Shown: positions 17,390 through 30,027, counted from the first letter of the stretch. The stretch: 64,000 bases of DNA from Opitutaceae bacterium (GCA_030648295.1 JAUSID010000140.1:1-64000), one strand, 5' to 3'. Numbers and translations are program-made. Notes: generated by a model from the sequence alone, not told the origin.

Positions 17390-18346
17390 TCACCACAGCG
17401 CGTTGAAGAGCCAGCCGATGATCGTCGTGCCGACGAGCACGACGGCGGAGAAGAGGACCAGCAGACGCGTTGTCATCACGCCCTTCAGCAGCGTGAGCTC
17501 GGGGAGTGACACGCCGACGGCGGAAAGAATGAAGGCGAGGGCCGTGCCCAGCGGCACGCCTTTCGCCACGAAGGCCTCGAGCAGCGGCACGGTGGCGTTC
17601 GCGCTGACATACAGTGGGAGGCCGATGGCCGATGCGAGCGGCACGGTCCACGCGCCGGTCCCGGCAAACCAGCGTTCGAAGAACCCATGGGGCACGAAAC
17701 CGTGCAGGAAGGCACCCATCGCCAGCGCGACCAGCAGCCACGGGGCGATCTTGCGGTAGATATAGAGGCTGGTGTCCGCAGCATCATATAGGCGCGCGCG
17801 CCAGCCGTTCGGTGTTGGTTCGTCCTCTTCGCCCGCCGGCGCGACCGCATCAGGCGCGAGCCATCGTTCAGCCCGCAGTTTCGTCATGACGGCACCGCCG
17901 GCGACGCCCAGCGCGACGCCGGCCACGGCGTAGGCCACGGCAAGTTTCCAGCCGAACGCGACGCCCATCAGCACGAATGCAATCTCGTTCACCAGTGGCG
18001 ACGTGATCAAGAAGGCGAACGCGACGCCAATGGGAAACCGTGCCTGCACGAAACCGAGAAAGATCGGCACGGAGGAACACGAGCAAAATGGCGTCAGCGC
18101 GCCGAAGGCCGCCGCCGCCGGGTACCCGAGCGCGCGACCATGCCGCCCTTCCAGCCACACCCGCAATTTCGCCATCGGCAGCGCCTGCCGGACGAGTTTC
18201 ATCACGAATGCGATGGCGAGAATCAGCACCGTGATCTTCAGCAGATCGTAGATGAAGAAGTGCACGGCGGCGCCGAGGCCGGCGTCGCGTGACGAACCGG
18301 TCCATCCGACGATCGTGTCGGCAATCCATTCAGCCCAGGTCCACAA
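17390..18346 (-). CDS. YraQ/ArsP-type permease (DUF318)
   Basis: The 318-residue integral membrane protein has about eight hydrophobic segments and the family motif TPFCSCSSVPIF near residue 86, with cysteines C88 and C90, and a second copy of the fold starting near residue 215. ArsP members export trivalent organoarsenicals, while other members are of unknown function and often lie beside rhodanese, ArsR and sulfur genes. The motif cysteines bind thiophilic ligands in ArsP. Here it sits 1.6 kb from a rhodanese gene and on the same strand as the sulfur-linked efflux operon, but is not joined to it. Substrate unknown. Confidence 0.85.
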   Translation of the reverse strand: MWTWAEWIADTIVGWTGSSRDAGLGAAVHFFIYDLLKITVLILAIAFVMKLVRQALPMAKLRVWLEGRHGRALGYPAAAAFGALTPFCSCSSVPIFLGFVQARFPIGVAFAFLITSPLVNEIAFVLMGVAFGWKLAVAYAVAGVALGVAGGAVMTKLRAERWLAPDAVAPAGEEDEPTPNGWRARLYDAADTSLYIYRKIAPWLLVALAMGAFLHGFVPHGFFERWFAGTGAWTVPLASAIGLPLYVSANATVPLLEAFVAKGVPLGTALAFILSAVGVSLPELTLLKGVMTTRLLVLFSAVVLVGTTIIGWLFNALW

Positions 18347-18504
18347 GGAGGTGCGGCGAAACTGTAGTCATGGTCGTTCGCCGAAGCCATGCAGATGCTG
18401 GCAAATCCGGTGCGGCAATTGCGGCGCAGGCGGGGGCGCAGGGGTCTCGCCGCATCGGCTCGTCAAAGGCGCGAATAAGATCAAGTGTCCAAGCCGGTCC
18501 CGAT

Positions 18505-19122
18505 ATGAGTTCCGACGGCCTGATTCCGCAGCACGGCGGCTACCGGCACCTGAAGAGCTTTCAGGTAGCGCAGCTCGCGTACGACGTGACCATTCGTTTT
18601 TGCGCGCGCTACGTGGATAAACGAAGTCGCACCCACGATCAAATGACCCAAGCCGCCCGAAGCGGCGTACAAAACATCGCCGAAGGCAGCAAGGTCAGCG
18701 GCACCTCGAAGAAAATGGAGTTGAAGCTCACAAACGTGGCTCGCGCCAGCCTCGAGGAACTCCGACTCGACTATGAAGATTTCCTGCGCCACCGGGAGTT
18801 GCCGCTCTGGCTCAAGGAAGACCCGCGCCGGGCCGACCTAATCGCGCGACGGTGTACCACAGCGGAGGCTGTCGCTCAGTGGGTGCGGGAGCAGCATGGA
18901 CAAAATGGACCTGGTGGACTCAAACGAACCAATAACGCTCATGCCGTTCGGCCAACGTATCCTGAGATCGCCGCGAATGCGGCGCTCACTTTGATCGCGG
19001 TCGCGTGCAGTCTGCTGGACCGGCAGATTGCTGCCCAGGCCGCCGCATTCGAAAAAGACGGTGGCTTCACAGAGCGGCTGTACCGGATCCGTTCGAACCG
19101 CCGCACCGAACCCGATTCTTAG
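18505..19122 (+). CDS. Four-helix-bundle protein (23S-IVS/avd-like)
   Basis: A 205-residue protein beginning MSSDGLIPQHGGYRHLKSF, with the typical LKSFQVAQLAYDVTIRFC first helix and the DQMTQAARSGVQNIAEGS second helix of the four-helix-bundle family first described in 23S rRNA intervening sequences, to which the Avd proteins of diversity-generating retroelements also belong. A suffix of about 90 residues extends the core. No rRNA gene or reverse transcriptase is nearby, so it is a stand-alone member. Its function is not established. The N-terminal start at 18505 is chosen because the ORF upstream lacks conserved sequence. Confidence 0.85.
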   Translation: MSSDGLIPQHGGYRHLKSFQVAQLAYDVTIRFCARYVDKRSRTHDQMTQAARSGVQNIAEGSKVSGTSKKMELKLTNVARASLEELRLDYEDFLRHRELPLWLKEDPRRADLIARRCTTAEAVAQWVREQHGQNGPGGLKRTNNAHAVRPTYPEIAANAALTLIAVACSLLDRQIAAQAAAFEKDGGFTERLYRIRSNRRTEPDS

Positions 19123-19246
19123 CTCTGTCCATCACGTCCACTTTGTCCATCCTCGGTCCATTCCGCCGTACGGTGTTTGCCGGCCGAAGCCGAAGTGGCT
19201 CGTGAGGAACTGCACTATCGGCTACGCCGGCGGAAACTCTGGTCTA

Positions 19247-19858
19247 TCACTCCGCGCACCCCGCCGGGTCGGGCCGGCGAGCCAGTACTTGGACGACGGC
19301 GCCCCGGCCGGTGTGCCCCGTGCCCTCGATCACATCGCGCTCGCATTCACGTCCGATGAGAAACTCCAGTCCGGCGAGTTCATCCCGGAGATCCTCGAGT
19401 CGGACGCACAGCGCGGGATCCTTGGGGCCGCCAGTGCCGAAGGCGATTTGTGCCGGCGTGTACGCTTCGAGGATGAACACGCCGCCGGGTCGGAGCCCGC
19501 GCACGATTTCCGAGTGAACGCGGCGGCGGAGCGGTTGCGGCAGGTGCATGAAGGTCGCGACGATGCCGGACCAGGTGCCGGCGACGATGTCATAGTCGGC
19601 GAGGTCGCCGACCTGCGTCGTAATCGTCACTCCCCGCGCCATGGCGAGCGCGCTCGCCTTCAGCAAACCATTGCAGGACGCGTCGACCGCGGTCACGCGA
19701 TGGCCGAGTCGCGCGAGATGCACGGCGTTCCGGCCTTCGCCTTCCGCGAGACATAGCACTGGTCCGGGCGGTATCCGATCCGCCACGGCGGCGACGAACG
19801 CATTCGGCTCCGTGCCGTAAACGTAGTCAGGCGTGGCGTACCGGTCATTCCAGTTCAT
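19247..19858 (-). CDS. Class I SAM-dependent methyltransferase (TehB/TPMT-like)
   Basis: The 203-residue protein starts MNWNDRYATPDYVYGTEPN, an opening common in TehB-like and thiopurine-type methyltransferases. The SAM-binding motif is VLCLAEGEGRNAVHLARLGH, with the acidic D of AVDAS closing motif II. It is cytoplasmic and could methylate tellurite, selenite or another small thiophilic molecule, as in TehB. The exact substrate is unknown. It is downstream of the rhodanese at the far end of the efflux operon on the same strand, with an 86-base gap, so it may belong to the same stress cluster. Confidence 0.85.
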   Translation of the reverse strand: MNWNDRYATPDYVYGTEPNAFVAAVADRIPPGPVLCLAEGEGRNAVHLARLGHRVTAVDASCNGLLKASALAMARGVTITTQVGDLADYDIVAGTWSGIVATFMHLPQPLRRRVHSEIVRGLRPGGVFILEAYTPAQIAFGTGGPKDPALCVRLEDLRDELAGLEFLIGRECERDVIEGTGHTGRGAVVQVLARRPDPAGCAE

Positions 19859-19944
19859 CGCGGCAGGGGAGCTGTCTTAACGAAATACAGAGACGGCCAG
19901 GGGGCCGAATTCGGAAGGGCGTGCGCGGCTCATGGGACGGGCAC

Positions 19945-20346
19945 TCACGCCTTTTCGCTTGCCGCCGACGTCTTGTCGTCCGCGGCGGGCGGAACGACCG
20001 GCCAGCCCGCTGTTTTCCAATCGCGGATTGAACCGGCGTCTGCGGCCTTGAAGCCTTCGCTCACGAGAATCTTGGCGGCGATCGCCGATCGTCCGCCCGC
20101 AGCGCAATACATCAGGAGTTCGCGCTTGTCGGCGCTGGCGAGGAATGGCTTCCAGCGGGCGCGGGCGCCCATGAGATCGGTCAGCGGGAGCAGAACGGCG
20201 GATTCGGCGACGCCGCTGCGCCACTCGCCGGTTTCCCGTACATCGATCAGAATCGCCTGGCCGGCGCGGACGCGGCCGGCCGCGTCTGCCGGCATGACGC
20301 GCGGTGCGGAGGTGAAGAGGGATTTCACGGCTTTGAGAAAATTCAT
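19945..20346 (-). CDS. Rhodanese-like sulfurtransferase
   Basis: A 133-residue single-domain rhodanese. The active-site loop reads YC81AAGGRSA with C81 as the sulfur-carrying cysteine, and the N-terminal part has ILIDVRETGEW, the usual rhodanese start. No signal peptide is evident, so it should be cytoplasmic. Its ATG overlaps the stop of the ABC ATPase gene (ATGA), making it the last gene of the nine-gene efflux unit. It probably moves sulfane sulfur between thiols, matching the SQR/DsrE genes across the divergent promoter. Confidence 0.9.
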   Translation of the reverse strand: MNFLKAVKSLFTSAPRVMPADAAGRVRAGQAILIDVRETGEWRSGVAESAVLLPLTDLMGARARWKPFLASADKRELLMYCAAGGRSAIAAKILVSEGFKAADAGSIRDWKTAGWPVVPPAADDKTSAASEKA

Positions 20347-21086
20347 GGTGGATTCTGACCCGGAACGGAGCTGGATGTCGCGCGCACCGGCTCGTGGAGC
20401 CGGCCGTCCTCCATCTCCAGGGTGCGGTCGAAAAGATCGAGCGAGCGATGATCGTGCGTGACGACGAGCACGCCGGCGCCGCGCTCATGCGCGACCTTGC
20501 GAAACAGCTCCATCACCTGGCGGCCGCGATGGCTGTCGAGCGCGGCGGTCGGCTCGTCCGCGAGGATGAGGCTTGGCTGATTGGCCAGCGCCCGGGCGAC
20601 CGCGACGCGTTGCTGCTGGCCGCCGGAGAGTTCGTCCGGCAGGTGGTCGGCGCGGTCGGCCACGCCGAGATAGTCGAGCAGTTCCAGCGCTCGCTGCCGA
20701 GCCGCGCGCGCGGGAACGTCGTTGATCTCGAGCGCGATTTGGACGTTTCGCCGGGCGCTGAGGAAGGGGATCAGGTTTGCCTTTTGAAAAACAAAGCCGA
20801 GATGCCGGCGGCGGAATGCGCGCAAATCGACGAGTGGACGCGGGCCGTTCAGCACCGCGACGCCGCCGATGGCGATGCGGCCCGTGGTGGGTGGGTTGAT
20901 CAGCCCAATCGCCGTCAGCAGCGTCGACTTGCCGGCGCCGCTGGGGCCGAGCAGGGCGACCACCTCCCCGCGTGCGACCCGCACGGATACGCCGCGGAGC
21001 GCCACGACCTCCGTGTTGTCGCGCCCGTAAATCTTCGTGAGTTCGTGCGCCTCGATGGCGGGAGGGTCGTCGAGGTTTGATTTCAT
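20343..21086 (-). CDS. ABC transporter ATP-binding protein (MacB/DevA class)
   Basis: The ATG at 21086 gives 247 residues. The Walker A is GPSGAGKST, the signature LSGGQQQR and the Walker B LILADEPTAA. The FQKANLIPFLSARRNV segment in the Q-loop region is typical of LolD/MacB/DevA ATPases that energise tripartite efflux. The frame upstream of MKSNL is a read-through of another frame and is not used. It overlaps the permease stop (TGATG) and the rhodanese start. Confidence 0.93.
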   Translation of the reverse strand: MKSNLDDPPAIEAHELTKIYGRDNTEVVALRGVSVRVARGEVVALLGPSGAGKSTLLTAIGLINPPTTGRIAIGGVAVLNGPRPLVDLRAFRRRHLGFVFQKANLIPFLSARRNVQIALEINDVPARAARQRALELLDYLGVADRADHLPDELSGGQQQRVAVARALANQPSLILADEPTAALDSHRGRQVMELFRKVAHERGAGVLVVTHDHRSLDLFDRTLEMEDGRLHEPVRATSSSVPGQNPP

Positions 21087-22297
21087 CAGGACAGGACCTT
21101 GTTGGGCTCGACGCGCATCGCCTTCCAGATGCCGAGCAGGCTGGCCACGCAGGAAATTGCGACCACGACGCCGGCGAGCGCCCACAGGTCCGCCGGGGCG
21201 ATCAGCACCCGCCGCGGGAACCGCGGGAACACCCAGCCGCCGAGCGCATACGCGATGACGTAACCAATCGCACCGAGCAGCAGGGCCTGCTGCAGAATCA
21301 GGCCCGCGATCATCCCGTTGCGCGCGCCCATCAACTTGAGCAGCGCGATGTCGTGCACCTTGTCGAGGGTCAGCGTGTAGATGATCAGCGCCATGATGAT
21401 GGTGGAGATGACGACCAGCAGCGCGCGAAACAGGCCGAGCTGCCGGCGCGCCTTGTCGATCATGCCGCGCAGCAGCAGGTCGCGCTGGCCGGCCGCGGTG
21501 TGCAGGGAGACATCCGGCCAGTTCGCGATGCTCGCGGCCACCCGGGCGATGTCGTGACCCGGCGCGACCTTCACCAGCACGGCGCTGATCATGGCCGGGC
21601 CGATTGCCGGGATGCCGGCGGCAGATTGCGCGGCGCGGTCCAACAGCAGCGGCGAAAGCCGGCCGAGTTCCGAGTCGCCGCTCCGCGCCCTTCGCGCGGC
21701 GCGCTCGAGCCGGATCGCCTCGCCCGGCAGGTCGAACTGGACCGCCTGCGCGTCGCGCACGGTGAAGAACGCGAGCCCATCGCCGCCGGAGGACACCATG
21801 CCCTTCGTCGTTCCCACCACGGTGTAGCGATCCTTTCCCAGCGGCACGACCTCGCCCACGGTGAGTCCAAGCGACTCGTCGGCGATGATTTCAAAATGGG
21901 CCTGGGCGAGCGGTCGGCCCGCGGCGAGCGGAAGCCATTCGCCCTTGTCGTCGGGCCAGGCGAGGCCCTGCACCGTGATGCGTTGCGGCTCACCGCGATG
22001 CTCGCGCTGGATCGAGTGGGAGACGAAGCTTCGTGCGCCCGCCACACCCGGCACGGCGCGAACGCGCTCCTCCAGGTTCATCGGTACGCGCGAAATTTCC
22101 GCGAACGGTCCGCGGGTGTCGCGTTGCACGACCCACAAGTCTGCGCCGATGCCGTCGACGACCACGAGCGCGTCATCGATCATGCCGCGGTAAATGCCGC
22201 TCATTCCCAGCACGATCATGAGCAGCAGGCCGATGCCGACAGCCGTCAGCGCGAAGCGGCCGAGGTTGTGGCGAATGTCATGGGCCGCGAGCGTCAT
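21086..22297 (-). CDS. FtsX-like ABC permease (MacB/DevC type)
   Basis: A 403-residue permease with an N-terminal membrane helix (about 15-35), a periplasmic MacB-like domain of about 200 residues, then three more helices in the C-terminal third (YTLTLDKVHDIALLKLMGA and following). This fits FtsX/DevC proteins that work with a membrane-fusion protein, whose gene is just upstream, and an ATPase, whose gene is just downstream. Together they form an efflux or lipid-export complex. The overlap with the ATPase suggests a balanced subunit ratio. Confidence 0.9.
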   Translation of the reverse strand: MTLAAHDIRHNLGRFALTAVGIGLLLMIVLGMSGIYRGMIDDALVVVDGIGADLWVVQRDTRGPFAEISRVPMNLEERVRAVPGVAGARSFVSHSIQREHRGEPQRITVQGLAWPDDKGEWLPLAAGRPLAQAHFEIIADESLGLTVGEVVPLGKDRYTVVGTTKGMVSSGGDGLAFFTVRDAQAVQFDLPGEAIRLERAARRARSGDSELGRLSPLLLDRAAQSAAGIPAIGPAMISAVLVKVAPGHDIARVAASIANWPDVSLHTAAGQRDLLLRGMIDKARRQLGLFRALLVVISTIIMALIIYTLTLDKVHDIALLKLMGARNGMIAGLILQQALLLGAIGYVIAYALGGWVFPRFPRRVLIAPADLWALAGVVVAISCVASLLGIWKAMRVEPNKVLS

Positions 22298-22301
22298 CGA
22301 A

Positions 22302-23459
22302 TCATCGTGCCGCGATCCGGATTCCGTCGGTCAGCGCACGCTTGGGATCGCGCGGCACGGCGATGCGATTACCGGGGGTGAGCCCACGCGCCACCTCCAC
22401 GCGATCGCGACCGCGGGCACCCAGCGTGACGGGACGCCAGCGGGCGCGACCGCCTTCCGCCACGAATACACCGGGCTGTCCCTGCCGGTAATGCAGGGCC
22501 CGAAGCTCTACGGCGGTTGCCACCGCTTTTTCGCTGGTCGTGACATGGACATCGGCTCGCTGGCCGATGGCCCAGTTGGCGGGCAGTTCCTTCACCTGCA
22601 CGTCGACGAGAAACTCGCGCGTTTCCGGATCCACCTGGCGGCCGAGCCGGACCACTTCCCCGACGTAACTTTTCTCGGGTTCGGACCGGAAGATCACCCG
22701 GGCCGGCTGACCGGCCGCGAGCGCACTCATCGCCGTCTCATCCACCCACGCCGAAATCCACAGCTCGCGCGTGGAGATGACCTGCAAGACCGCGCCGCCG
22801 GGAACCACGACGTCCCCCGGGTCACGTTCGCGTTTGATCACGAGTCCGTCGAGCGGGCTGACCAGCCGCGTATCGGCCAGCCGTTCCTGCTGGAAAAGGA
22901 GCGTCTTTTCCGCCGTGAGGACCTGTTGCTCTGCCTCGGCAATCGCCAATTCCGCCCGCTGCAGCTCGGCGCCGGCAACGCGCAGCCCCTGCACGGACCG
23001 GTCATGGTCCGCCTGCGAGGCGGCATGGGTCGACAGCAACTCGGAGCTGCGCCGGTGCTCCAACTCGCTCAACCGGGAAACGGCTTCCGCCCGCGTCTGG
23101 TCCGAGCGTATCCGTGCCACGGTTGCGCGGGCCGATGCGAGCGCGGCCCGTGAAATCTCGACCTGCTGGTGCAGTTCGCCATCGTCGAGCGTGGCGAGCA
23201 ACTGGCCGGCGCTCACCCGGTCATTCTGGTCCACCAGCACCTGCTTCAGCCGGCCCTGGATTTTCGGGCTGATGATGGCGGCAAAATGGGCTTCGAGCGT
23301 GCCCGTGCCCATGACCTCGACGCGCACGGAACCGCGCGTCACCTCGTGCAGCTCCACCGATACTGGTTTCAACAAGACGTATCCGACCGCCGTCGCGGCG
23401 ATACCGAGAGGCACCAGGATTTTGACGGCGCGAAGGAGGCGGGCGTTCGTCCTTTTCAT
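22302..23459 (-). CDS. Efflux membrane-fusion protein (HlyD/DevB-like)
   Basis: From the ATG at 23459 (MKRTNARLL) the protein has 385 residues: one N-terminal membrane helix at about 10-30, a barrel-sandwich hybrid segment (IISPKIQGRLKQVLVDQNDRVSAGQ), an alpha-helical hairpin and beta-barrel domains. It would bridge the FtsX permease to an outer-membrane TolC protein. The gap to the permease gene is only four bases. The extra upstream residues of the longer ORF are read from the RND gene region and are not supported. Confidence 0.9.
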   Translation of the reverse strand: MKRTNARLLRAVKILVPLGIAATAVGYVLLKPVSVELHEVTRGSVRVEVMGTGTLEAHFAAIISPKIQGRLKQVLVDQNDRVSAGQLLATLDDGELHQQVEISRAALASARATVARIRSDQTRAEAVSRLSELEHRRSSELLSTHAASQADHDRSVQGLRVAGAELQRAELAIAEAEQQVLTAEKTLLFQQERLADTRLVSPLDGLVIKRERDPGDVVVPGGAVLQVISTRELWISAWVDETAMSALAAGQPARVIFRSEPEKSYVGEVVRLGRQVDPETREFLVDVQVKELPANWAIGQRADVHVTTSEKAVATAVELRALHYRQGQPGVFVAEGGRARWRPVTLGARGRDRVEVARGLTPGNRIAVPRDPKRALTDGIRIAAR

Positions 23460-23502
23460 TGGGGCAGGAAGTGGAGGCGAACCGGAAAAGAGCAGCGGGG
23501 TT

Positions 23503-26882
<3,380 letters not shown>

Positions 26883-26886
<4 letters not shown>

Positions 26887-28004
26887 GGGCGGATGTCGAG
26901 AGGCTGGCCTTCGCGCAGCCCGGGGACGGGCGCGATGACAACGCGTTCGCCATCGTCGAGCCCGGACAGGATCTCGACGCGTTCGTCGCGGCGGGCCGCG
27001 GTTTTCACGAGCCGGAGCACGGCGCGATTGTCGGCGCCGGCCACGAAAACGCGCTCGAGCTGGCCGACCTCCGTCACGGCGCTTGCCGGCGCGAGGAGCG
27101 CGCGGACCGGCACCCCGGGGACCTGCACGCGGGCGAACTGGCCCGACTGAACGCGGGTGCCGGCGGGGACGGTGATTTTTGCCGGCACCGTCCGCGCGGC
27201 AGGATCGGCCGCGGAAGAGATCTCCGCCAGCGTGCCCGGAAAGGTGAGCGCGGCGGCGGGTACATTCACCGCCAGTTGGGAGCCAACGGCGAGCCCGGCC
27301 GCGACGGAATCGGGCAACCCCACTTCGATTTGAAAACCGGATACGCCTTCAATCTCGAGCAGCGGCGTGCCGGGTGCCGCGAGGTCGCCGGCCTGCGCCA
27401 GCTTTCGCGCCACGATGCCGTCGAACGGAGCGCGAAGCGTGACATAGCCGAGCATGACCTCCGCCTCGCGCACCATGGCTTGCGCCGCGGCAAACCGATC
27501 CTCAAGCCCCTTGACCATGTCGGCGGTGCTGGCGCCTTTTTCAAGCAGCGCCCGCTCGCGCTCAAAATCGCGGCGTGCGGCGTTGAGCTGCGACTGCGCC
27601 TGCGCCAGCCGCGCGGAAATTTCCGCGGCCGATATCTTCACCAGGAGATCGCCGGCGCCCACGCGCTGGCCGAGCGTCACCGGAAGTTCCTCGATCACGC
27701 CCATCACCTTGGCGGCGATGGTGGCCCGCTGAACGGGTCGGACCGTGCCGGTGATCTCCGTCACACTTGGAATCTGCTCCGCCCGGACGGTCACAACCTG
27801 GGCCTTCACGGATGGAAGCGGCGGCGCTGAGGCGCTGGCGTCGTGCGCGGGCGCGGGTTTGCCGCAACCAGTCAAGACGAGCGCCGCCAGCAACGCGAGA
27901 GGGCGAACTAGCGGCCGGCTTTTCGAGTTACCCAGCCTCGTTACCTCGGCTGCTACTACGCCGGGCGGTCGAATCTGGCTCGAAAAAATGGAGGTCTGAT
28001 TCAT
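26883..28004 (-). CDS. RND efflux lipoprotein MFP with a repeat inserted in its leader
   Basis: The 373-residue protein carries a lipoprotein signal with lipobox LTGC and the usual MFP core: [25 protein letters not shown] and a helical hairpin. It should pair with the RND pump encoded next and with the TolC encoded before. The N-terminus is odd: residues 1-30 precede the hydrophobic signal and about ten of them ([11 protein letters not shown]) are encoded by a dispersed repeat at 27931-27956. Either translation starts at 28004 through the repeat or a rarer downstream codon is used. No good ATG lies inside the leader. Confidence 0.88.
27931..27956 (-). repeat. Dispersed repeat copy inside the MFP coding sequence
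   Basis: This 26-base segment is 25/26 identical to the copy at 15967-15992 (reverse orientation) and is read through as part of the MFP leader peptide. Its neighbours in the 5' end of the gene are not repeated. Confidence 0.85.
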
Positions 28005-28017
28005 GCGGACAATGGGT

Positions 28018-29346
28018 TCAAGGGTTCGGCGATTCGATCGGGCTCAGCCCGAGAGCGCGGCGCAATTCGATGACGGCGATGCGTTCGTCGGCCGCGGCGA
28101 CCGTGCGCCGCAGCCGCGCTTCGAGCAGCCGGCTCTCGGCTCCGATCAGATCGGCGGTCAAAAGCGCCTCGCGTTCGAACCGCGCGCGGCTGAGCGAGGC
28201 GCTTTCCTCGGCCTGCTCCACGGCGCTTGCGGTGACGGCGAGTTGCTCCACTGCGTTCGCATGGGCGAGCCTGGCCTGCTCGACCTCGAGACCGATGCCG
28301 AGGTTCACCTTACGGAGCTGCTCCTTGACCTGCGTGAACTCGGCGGCGGCCTGGCGGATCTTCCCGGTCGTTTGTCCGCCATCGAAAATGTTCAGGTCAA
28401 CCGACACGCCGGCGAGCCAGCTGTCCGCGCCGCGGTCGAGCTTCCAACCGTGGTCGTATTGGTAACTGGCAAACGCGTTCACGCTCGGGCGCCGGCCGCT
28501 GCGGGCGGCGGTTACCATCGCTTCCGCCGCGTGTGCCCGTTCCTCCAGCCCGCGCAATTCGGGGCGGCCGGAAAAGTCGCCAGTGGCGGGCGGCGTGAGT
28601 TGTGCAATCGCGGGGTCATCGAAGGCGAACTCGACTGATTCGTCGGCGGGCTCGAGGCCGAGCGTATAGCGAAACGCGCGTTCGGCGAGCGCGGCCCCAT
28701 GGCGCGCCGCCGAGAGCGACGCGCGGGTCTGCGCGAGCTGGACCTCCAGGCTCAACCGGTCGGCCTTGAGCAACTGGCCGGCGTCGAACCGCGCGCGGGC
28801 GGCGTTCACCGCACTGTCGTAAGCCTTGACGCCGGATTCGAGCGCCGCCGCGGCCTCGCGGGCCTTGTGGAGGTTTAGCGCGGCCTTGACGACCTCGGCG
28901 GCAAGCTGGTGGCGCGCGGCTTGGAAATCGTGATCGGCGGCAATGGCTCCGGCTCTCGCGGCGGTCCGTCCGGCCGTGGCGCGCCCGCCACTGTAAAGGT
29001 TGTACGCGACCGTGCCGGTGGCGTTCAGGTTGTCGATCGTGCCCGGGTGATTGAAGTCGAGACCGAAGTGGAAGGCGCGCTGGTTGAGAATCGAGCCGAA
29101 CGCCATCATCGGGCTGTCAGTGCCGGCATAGCTGCCCCGAACCGAAAGTTGCGGACGCCAGGCGGCCTGCGCCTGGTCGGCCACGGCGCGCGCGGCGTCA
29201 ATCCTCGCGCGGGCGATCCGCGCATCGGGACTGTGTTCGAGTGCGGTCGCCACCGCGCGCTCGAGTGTCCACCGTTCGGCGCGAACGGACGCGGGCAGCG
29301 CGACTGCGGCCAGGCCGGCCAAAAGCAAAATGAGTTGGGGATGCAT
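28018..29346 (-). CDS. Outer-membrane efflux protein (TolC family)
   Basis: From the ATG at 29346 the 442-residue protein has a signal peptide (about 1-23, ending SVRA) and the OEP fold: long helices with RIARARIDAARAVADQAQAAWRP, then membrane strands such as TVAYNLYSGG, repeated in the second half (LAGVSVDLNIFDGGQ). It forms the outer-membrane tunnel for the RND and probably also the ABC assembly. An upstream in-frame extension of 69 residues is rejected because it is arginine-rich and lacks a signal. It precedes the MFP by 13 bases. Confidence 0.92.
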   Translation of the reverse strand: MHPQLILLLAGLAAVALPASVRAERWTLERAVATALEHSPDARIARARIDAARAVADQAQAAWRPQLSVRGSYAGTDSPMMAFGSILNQRAFHFGLDFNHPGTIDNLNATGTVAYNLYSGGRATAGRTAARAGAIAADHDFQAARHQLAAEVVKAALNLHKAREAAAALESGVKAYDSAVNAARARFDAGQLLKADRLSLEVQLAQTRASLSAARHGAALAERAFRYTLGLEPADESVEFAFDDPAIAQLTPPATGDFSGRPELRGLEERAHAAEAMVTAARSGRRPSVNAFASYQYDHGWKLDRGADSWLAGVSVDLNIFDGGQTTGKIRQAAAEFTQVKEQLRKVNLGIGLEVEQARLAHANAVEQLAVTASAVEQAEESASLSRARFEREALLTADLIGAESRLLEARLRRTVAAADERIAVIELRRALGLSPIESPNP

Positions 29347-29450
29347 GCGAGGTGAGCGACAAGTGACACTGTAATCCTTGGTAATGTTGTCGGCCGGCGT
29401 GCGAATCGCTGCTCGTTCGACCATCAGCTGGTTAATACGTGACATTAGCG

Positions 29451-29630
29451 TCAGGTGGAGCGGCCGCCGAACGCGACGAGCCCGGCGACGACGGCGCCGT
29501 AAAGCGCGCCGCGCCACCACGTGGAGGTGAGCGGGCAGGCACCCGACGTGCACTGGCCGAAATAACCGACCAGCGCGCCCGCGCCGGCGCCGAGCAGAAT
29601 GATGAGAATGACACGAAGGGAAGGGGACAT
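29451..29630 (-). CDS. DUF6132-like small membrane protein
   Basis: The ATG at 29630 gives 59 residues with two hydrophobic spans and the central segment QCTSGACPLTSTWWRG, matching the CxxGxCPxT pattern of DUF6132 proteins. These occur beside sulfur and redox genes, and the two cysteines suggest sulfur or thiol chemistry, but no function is known. A 105-base gap separates it from the TolC start. The in-frame extension upstream of MSPSLRV comes from a tandem repeat, so I chose the shorter start. Confidence 0.75.
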   Translation of the reverse strand: MSPSLRVILIILLGAGAGALVGYFGQCTSGACPLTSTWWRGALYGAVVAGLVAFGGRST

Positions 29631-29631
29631 C

Positions 29632-29745
29632 GGTGAAACGGTGAAACGGTTAATCGGTGAATCGGTGAAGCGGTGAAGCGGTGAGGCGGTGAGGCGGTGA
29701 AGTTCTTCGAGTTTCATCCACCGCTTCACGGTTTCACGGTTTCAC
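29632..29745. repeat. Tandem/inverted repeat of the unit CGGTGAAG
   Basis: About 70 bases at 29632-29701 repeat a CGGTGAA(A/G) unit with small variations, and the segment at 29715-29745 holds the reverse-complement form. The repeat separates the DUF6132 and DUF2892 genes and encodes the last residues of the latter (GETVKP). Confidence 0.8.
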
Positions 29746-29968
29746 CGTGGCCGCGTCCGCCCCAGTGGATCGTGCCGCCAGCATCGACCCAGCCGAGCCA
29801 GTTGAGGATCAGGATGGGGGGGCAGAAGCCGGTGAAGGCGGACTGGATGAGGTTGGCGGCGGCGAACGTCGGCAGGAGGAGCCACCATGGGCTGACGAGC
29901 CAGGACAACAGCACACCGGTGAGGACGACGGTGCCGGCGAGGATACGGACGAAGGATTCGGTTTTCAT
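29726..29968 (-). CDS. DUF2892/YgaP-type membrane protein
   Basis: An 80-residue protein with two hydrophobic spans (LAGTVVLTGVLLSW and LLLPTFAAANLIQS) followed by the FTGFCP segment characteristic of the DUF2892 inner-membrane domain found in YgaP and near rhodaneses. It is the first gene of the long minus-strand efflux operon and starts next to the ArsR promoter region. Likely role: membrane part of sulfur handling, by family association only. Confidence 0.85.
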   Translation of the reverse strand: MKTESFVRILAGTVVLTGVLLSWLVSPWWLLLPTFAAANLIQSAFTGFCPPILILNWLGWVDAGGTIHWGGRGHGETVKP

Positions 29969-29969
29969 G

Positions 29970-30027
29970 ATGAGCTTGACACTATATGCGTATACATGGA
30001 TACACTGGATTCCGATGTCAAGCTCAT
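29970..30027. promoter_or_regulatory. Divergent promoter/operator between DUF2892 and ArsR-1
   Basis: A perfect 12-base inverted repeat (29970-29981 and 30016-30027) contains TTGACA on each strand: plus strand 29976-29981, minus strand 30021-30016, both resembling -35 boxes. Possible plus-strand -10 elements are GATACA (29999-30004) or TACACT (30001-30006). Between the arms lies ATATGCGTATAC (29984-29995), which includes TATGCGTATA, the box shared with the SQR and ArsR-2 promoters. An ArsR repressor bound here could block both directions. Confidence 0.65.

Noticed and set aside
18505-19122. Retroelement (DGR) accessory gene
   Set aside because: Avd-like fold is present but no reverse transcriptase or template/variable repeats are visible in the window.
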